The notes under the pieces: generated by a model | What the model saw: the letters and a program-made list of their open reading frames with translations, nothing else | The model's database searches: none | Told to the model about the DNA's origin: nothing | NCBI GenBank assembly: GCA_027017165.1 | Contig: JALURF010000003.1 | Location: forward strand, 1-6,892 | DNA length: 6,892 bases | Reading direction: 5' to 3' | Origin: Thermofilaceae archaeon | GTDB lineage: Archaea > Thermoproteota > Thermoprotei > Thermofilales > B69-G16 | Shown: positions 4,921 to 6,892 of the stretch, piece after piece | Position numbering within the stretch: the first letter of the stretch is position 1 | Layout: each line of letters opens with the position of its first letter | Translations under genes and position numbers: made by a program

Positions 4921-5863
4921 ACCCGTCTTCGAAACCGACTCCTGGATAAGCGCGATCTCCTGCTCCTACAACTACACAAAACACTTTATCGATGACTCTG
5001 TTTTTCTACACGTTAAAAGCCTACTTTTCGGCAATAGGCTAATCTCTCTACCTTTTAGCGACTATGGAAAAATATCTCTAAATGCTTCTCCTGAAAAATT
5101 TCAATCATTAATCGAGAATACGAACGCTGAATATCTTGAAGCTCGGATACCAAGTTGGAAAAATGAAGAAATTAAGGTTTTTAAGAAAATCGGCTTCGCA
5201 GAGGTGGCGGTTTACAAGACTTTTCTTTTAAACATAGGAAAACCGAGTAAGGTTTTATGGAATAGACTTAACAAGAAAATTAGAAATTCGGTAAGGTATG
5301 CTCTTAAAAACAAGGTTAAGCTAAAACGTGTAGAAAACTTGGAAGATTTGAGGCAATTCTACTACAGATTGTATCTGGAAGGGGCTAGAGAACTCGGAAG
5401 CCCGCCCCACGCTTTCGGATTATACGAGAACTTAGGAGATTTCCTAGGGAATAGGCTTCTGATAGATTTGGCACTGATGAACGATGAGCCTGTAGGAGCT
5501 ATCGTCATATTATTGGGAGATAAATGGGCTAATTTCTGGCAAAACATAGCGTTGAGGAAGTATAGGAAATTTAACGCGTCGTACCTACTTTTATGGAATA
5601 TAATCGAGGAACTCTCAGATAGAAATTTCGAAATATTCGATTTCGGGAGAACCCGGAAGAATACTGGTATATACTTCTTCAAGAAGAGATGGGGCGGAGA
5701 CGAGAGGGAAATCTACCACATGGTGTACTCTCCCTCGGGAAGGGTCACGCCTCCAGATCCTCATCAACGTAAATACTTATTGCTATCCCGTCTCTGGAGG
5801 AAAATCCCTCTTAAAGCAACGAGCTTTATAGGTTCACGCTTGATAGGAGGTATAGCTCTTTGA
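4913..5863 (+). CDS. FemAB-like aminoacyl/acyl transferase (GNAT fold)
   Basis: The 316-residue protein resembles the FemAB-related proteins of PEP-CTERM/exosortase polysaccharide loci, which carry a double GNAT fold. Family members of this fold use aminoacyl-tRNA or acyl-CoA-like donors; the donor for this subgroup is not established to my knowledge. Signature blocks: the basic helix RNSVRYALK (124-132), LGSPPHAFGLYENL (161-174), the strand DEPVGAIVIL (191-200), and the C-terminal FDFGRTRKNTGIYFFKKRWG (242-261). The middle block corresponds to the LGTPPH-type segment of the bacterial proteins. There is no signal peptide or TM helix, so it is probably cytoplasmic. The TTG start at 4913 overlaps the deacetylase by 8 nt and is supported by GAGG at 4901-4904. 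The N-terminal half (1-100) is less conserved in appearance. Co-occurrence with the deacetylase suggests both modify the same amino sugar: deacetylation would expose an amine that this enzyme could then acylate (inference). Confidence 0.85.
   Translation: MGKPVFETDSWISAISCSYNYTKHFIDDSVFLHVKSLLFGNRLISLPFSDYGKISLNASPEKFQSLIENTNAEYLEARIPSWKNEEIKVFKKIGFAEVAVYKTFLLNIGKPSKVLWNRLNKKIRNSVRYALKNKVKLKRVENLEDLRQFYYRLYLEGARELGSPPHAFGLYENLGDFLGNRLLIDLALMNDEPVGAIVILLGDKWANFWQNIALRKYRKFNASYLLLWNIIEELSDRNFEIFDFGRTRKNTGIYFFKKRWGGDEREIYHMVYSPSGRVTPPDPHQRKYLLLSRLWRKIPLKATSFIGSRLIGGIAL
5845..5850 (+). promoter_or_regulatory. Strong Shine-Dalgarno AGGAGG for the second GT4 gene
   Basis: AGGAGG lies 9 nt before the TTG at 5860, inside the end of the FemAB-like gene. 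It is a full Shine-Dalgarno core and makes the TTG start, rather than the ATG five codons in (5872), the likely one. Confidence 0.65.
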
Positions 5864-6892
5864 AAATCTTAATGGTGACTCCCTACTTTCCTCCTCATGT
5901 AGGCGGAATGGAGAATTTCGTTTATAAACTTTCGAATAGGCTCCACGAAGCAGGGTTTAAAGTTGGAGTATTAACTACGGCTATACCCTCAGACGCCCAG
6001 CCGAACTTACCATATCAAGTTAAAAGGGTTAAACCCGGAATGGTGGTTATGAGAAATCCCCTAACTCTTAGCCTCTTAAGTGAAATAGACTATATGAAGA
6101 AATTCGATATAATACATGCTCACGACGAGCACGCATTTATAACTAATATAGTAGCCCTAGCTAAAAGAAGACATAGAATACCGCTTATAATACATTCTCA
6201 CGGGTTATTCTATCCGGAGAGCGTACTCGAAATTTTAGTCATGTATATCTATAACTGGACTTTAGGCAAATGGAGTCTAAAAAGTGCGGATAGAGTAATA
6301 GCTCTGTCGAGGAATGATGCAGAATTTATAGAAAAGCTGGGAGTTGAGAGGGAGAAGATAGAGGTCGTGCCTAACGCTATAGACCCCGCGGATTACGATG
6401 TTAACGTAGACAACAGCGATTTTATCGAAAAATACGGCTTAGACGAATGGAAGGTGGTTTTATACGTAGGAGCTATTATAAAACGGAAAGGTTTAAACTT
6501 TCTAATAAAGGCTATTCACTTAGCAAGGAAAGACTTTAAGATTAAACTACTTGTGATTGGAGAGGGAAGCTTTAGAAAGAAATGTGAAAAATTAGTTAGA
6601 AAACTCAAACTTCGAGAAAACGTCGTTTTCCTCGGTCGAGTGCCTAGAGAGGAATTACTGAAAGCATATAAAACGGCTGACGTGCTTGCGTTGCCCTCTC
6701 TTGTAGAGGGGGTTCCAACGGTTGTTCTAGAAGCGTATCTTTATGGAAAACCTGTCGTGGCTTTTAAAATACCTGAAATAGCCGAGTATTTCAGTGATAC
6801 GGCTCTACTCGTCACTCCTGGCAGCACTGTAGAGCTTGCGAGCGCGATAAAAGAGCTTTTAGAAAACCCCGGCAAAGCTTCCTCTCTAGCAG
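5860..6892 (+). CDS. Family 4 (GT-B) glycosyltransferase, 3'-truncated by window edge
   Basis: The frame is open from the TTG at 5860 to the right edge (344 complete codons plus one base), so the C-terminus is missing. The N-terminal domain starts MKILMVTPYFPPHVGGMENF, with the glycine-rich acceptor loop GGME (15-18), and has IIHAHDEH (about 86-93) and HSHG. The donor domain has VVPNAID, YVGAIIKRKG (202-211) with the conserved basic residues, FLGRVPREEL, and a canonical E-x7-E motif (E283 and E291, EGVPTVVLE). Only some 30-60 residues are probably missing, judged by a family length of 370-400. It overlaps the FemAB-like stop by 4 nt (TTGA) and has a strong Shine-Dalgarno, so it is translated with that operon. 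It is probably cytoplasmic, adding a hexose or similar sugar to the glycan; donor unknown. Unlike the GT4 at 1240-2427, its catalytic Glu pair is intact. Confidence 0.92.
   Translation, partial: MKILMVTPYFPPHVGGMENFVYKLSNRLHEAGFKVGVLTTAIPSDAQPNLPYQVKRVKPGMVVMRNPLTLSLLSEIDYMKKFDIIHAHDEHAFITNIVALAKRRHRIPLIIHSHGLFYPESVLEILVMYIYNWTLGKWSLKSADRVIALSRNDAEFIEKLGVEREKIEVVPNAIDPADYDVNVDNSDFIEKYGLDEWKVVLYVGAIIKRKGLNFLIKAIHLARKDFKIKLLVIGEGSFRKKCEKLVRKLKLRENVVFLGRVPREELLKAYKTADVLALPSLVEGVPTVVLEAYLYGKPVVAFKIPEIAEYFSDTALLVTPGSTVELASAIKELLENPGKASSLA

Noticed and set aside
5362..5682. 106-codon antisense open frame inside the FemAB-like gene
   Set aside because: It lies opposite the most conserved FemAB motifs and has no family resemblance or start signal.
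1..6892. CRISPR arrays, tRNA or rRNA genes, insertion sequences, transposase remnants
   Set aside because: No regularly spaced direct repeats, cloverleaf-like segments, rRNA motifs, terminal inverted repeats or transposase motifs were seen on either strand.

Overview
This window is a surface-polysaccharide (glycan) gene neighbourhood, and most of it looks archaeal. From about position 590 onward the codon use favours ATA for Ile and AGA/AGG for Arg. The shared intergenic region has BRE/TATA-like promoter signals. One gene belongs to DUF1616, a membrane-protein family I associate with archaea. Four consecutive genes start with TTG, three of them with clear Shine-Dalgarno motifs. I cannot name the species; a thermoproteotal or Bathyarchaeia-like lineage is a guess.

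Layout. Positions 1-286 are non-coding. They hold a hairpin/T-tract terminator (26-77), a near-consensus bacterial sigma-70-type promoter (98-125), a strongly self-complementary RNA segment (183-246), a second hairpin/T-tract terminator (246-271) and a Shine-Dalgarno motif. Then come a family 2 membrane-anchored glycosyltransferase (287-1237) and, 2 bp later, a family 4 glycosyltransferase (1240-2427). On the opposite strand, converging on these, is an alkaline-phosphatase-superfamily phosphodiesterase (2442-3641). A 78-85 bp divergent promoter region separates it from a rightward, translationally coupled operon: a short DUF1616 membrane protein (3728-4087), a NodB-type polysaccharide deacetylase (4084-4920), a FemAB-like aminoacyl/acyl transferase (4913-5863) and a second GT4 glycosyltransferase that runs off the right edge (5860-6892).

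How the genes may work together (inference). The GT2 enzyme probably loads a sugar onto a polyprenyl-phosphate carrier and the GT4 enzymes extend the glycan. The deacetylase and FemAB-like protein would modify it. The phosphodiesterase would cleave a phosphodiester or pyrophosphate bond in a precursor or head group. The deacetylase and FemAB-like protein resemble the families found next to each other in bacterial exosortase/PEP-CTERM polysaccharide loci. No sortase-like or PEP-CTERM-like gene is visible here.

The oddest part is the left end. Bacterial-style transcription signals and the first ~98 codons of the GT2 gene differ in codon use from everything to the right. The change falls just after the most conserved motif of the gene. 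This could be a recombinant (transferred) gene or an assembly chimera joining two organisms at a conserved motif; the sequence alone cannot decide.
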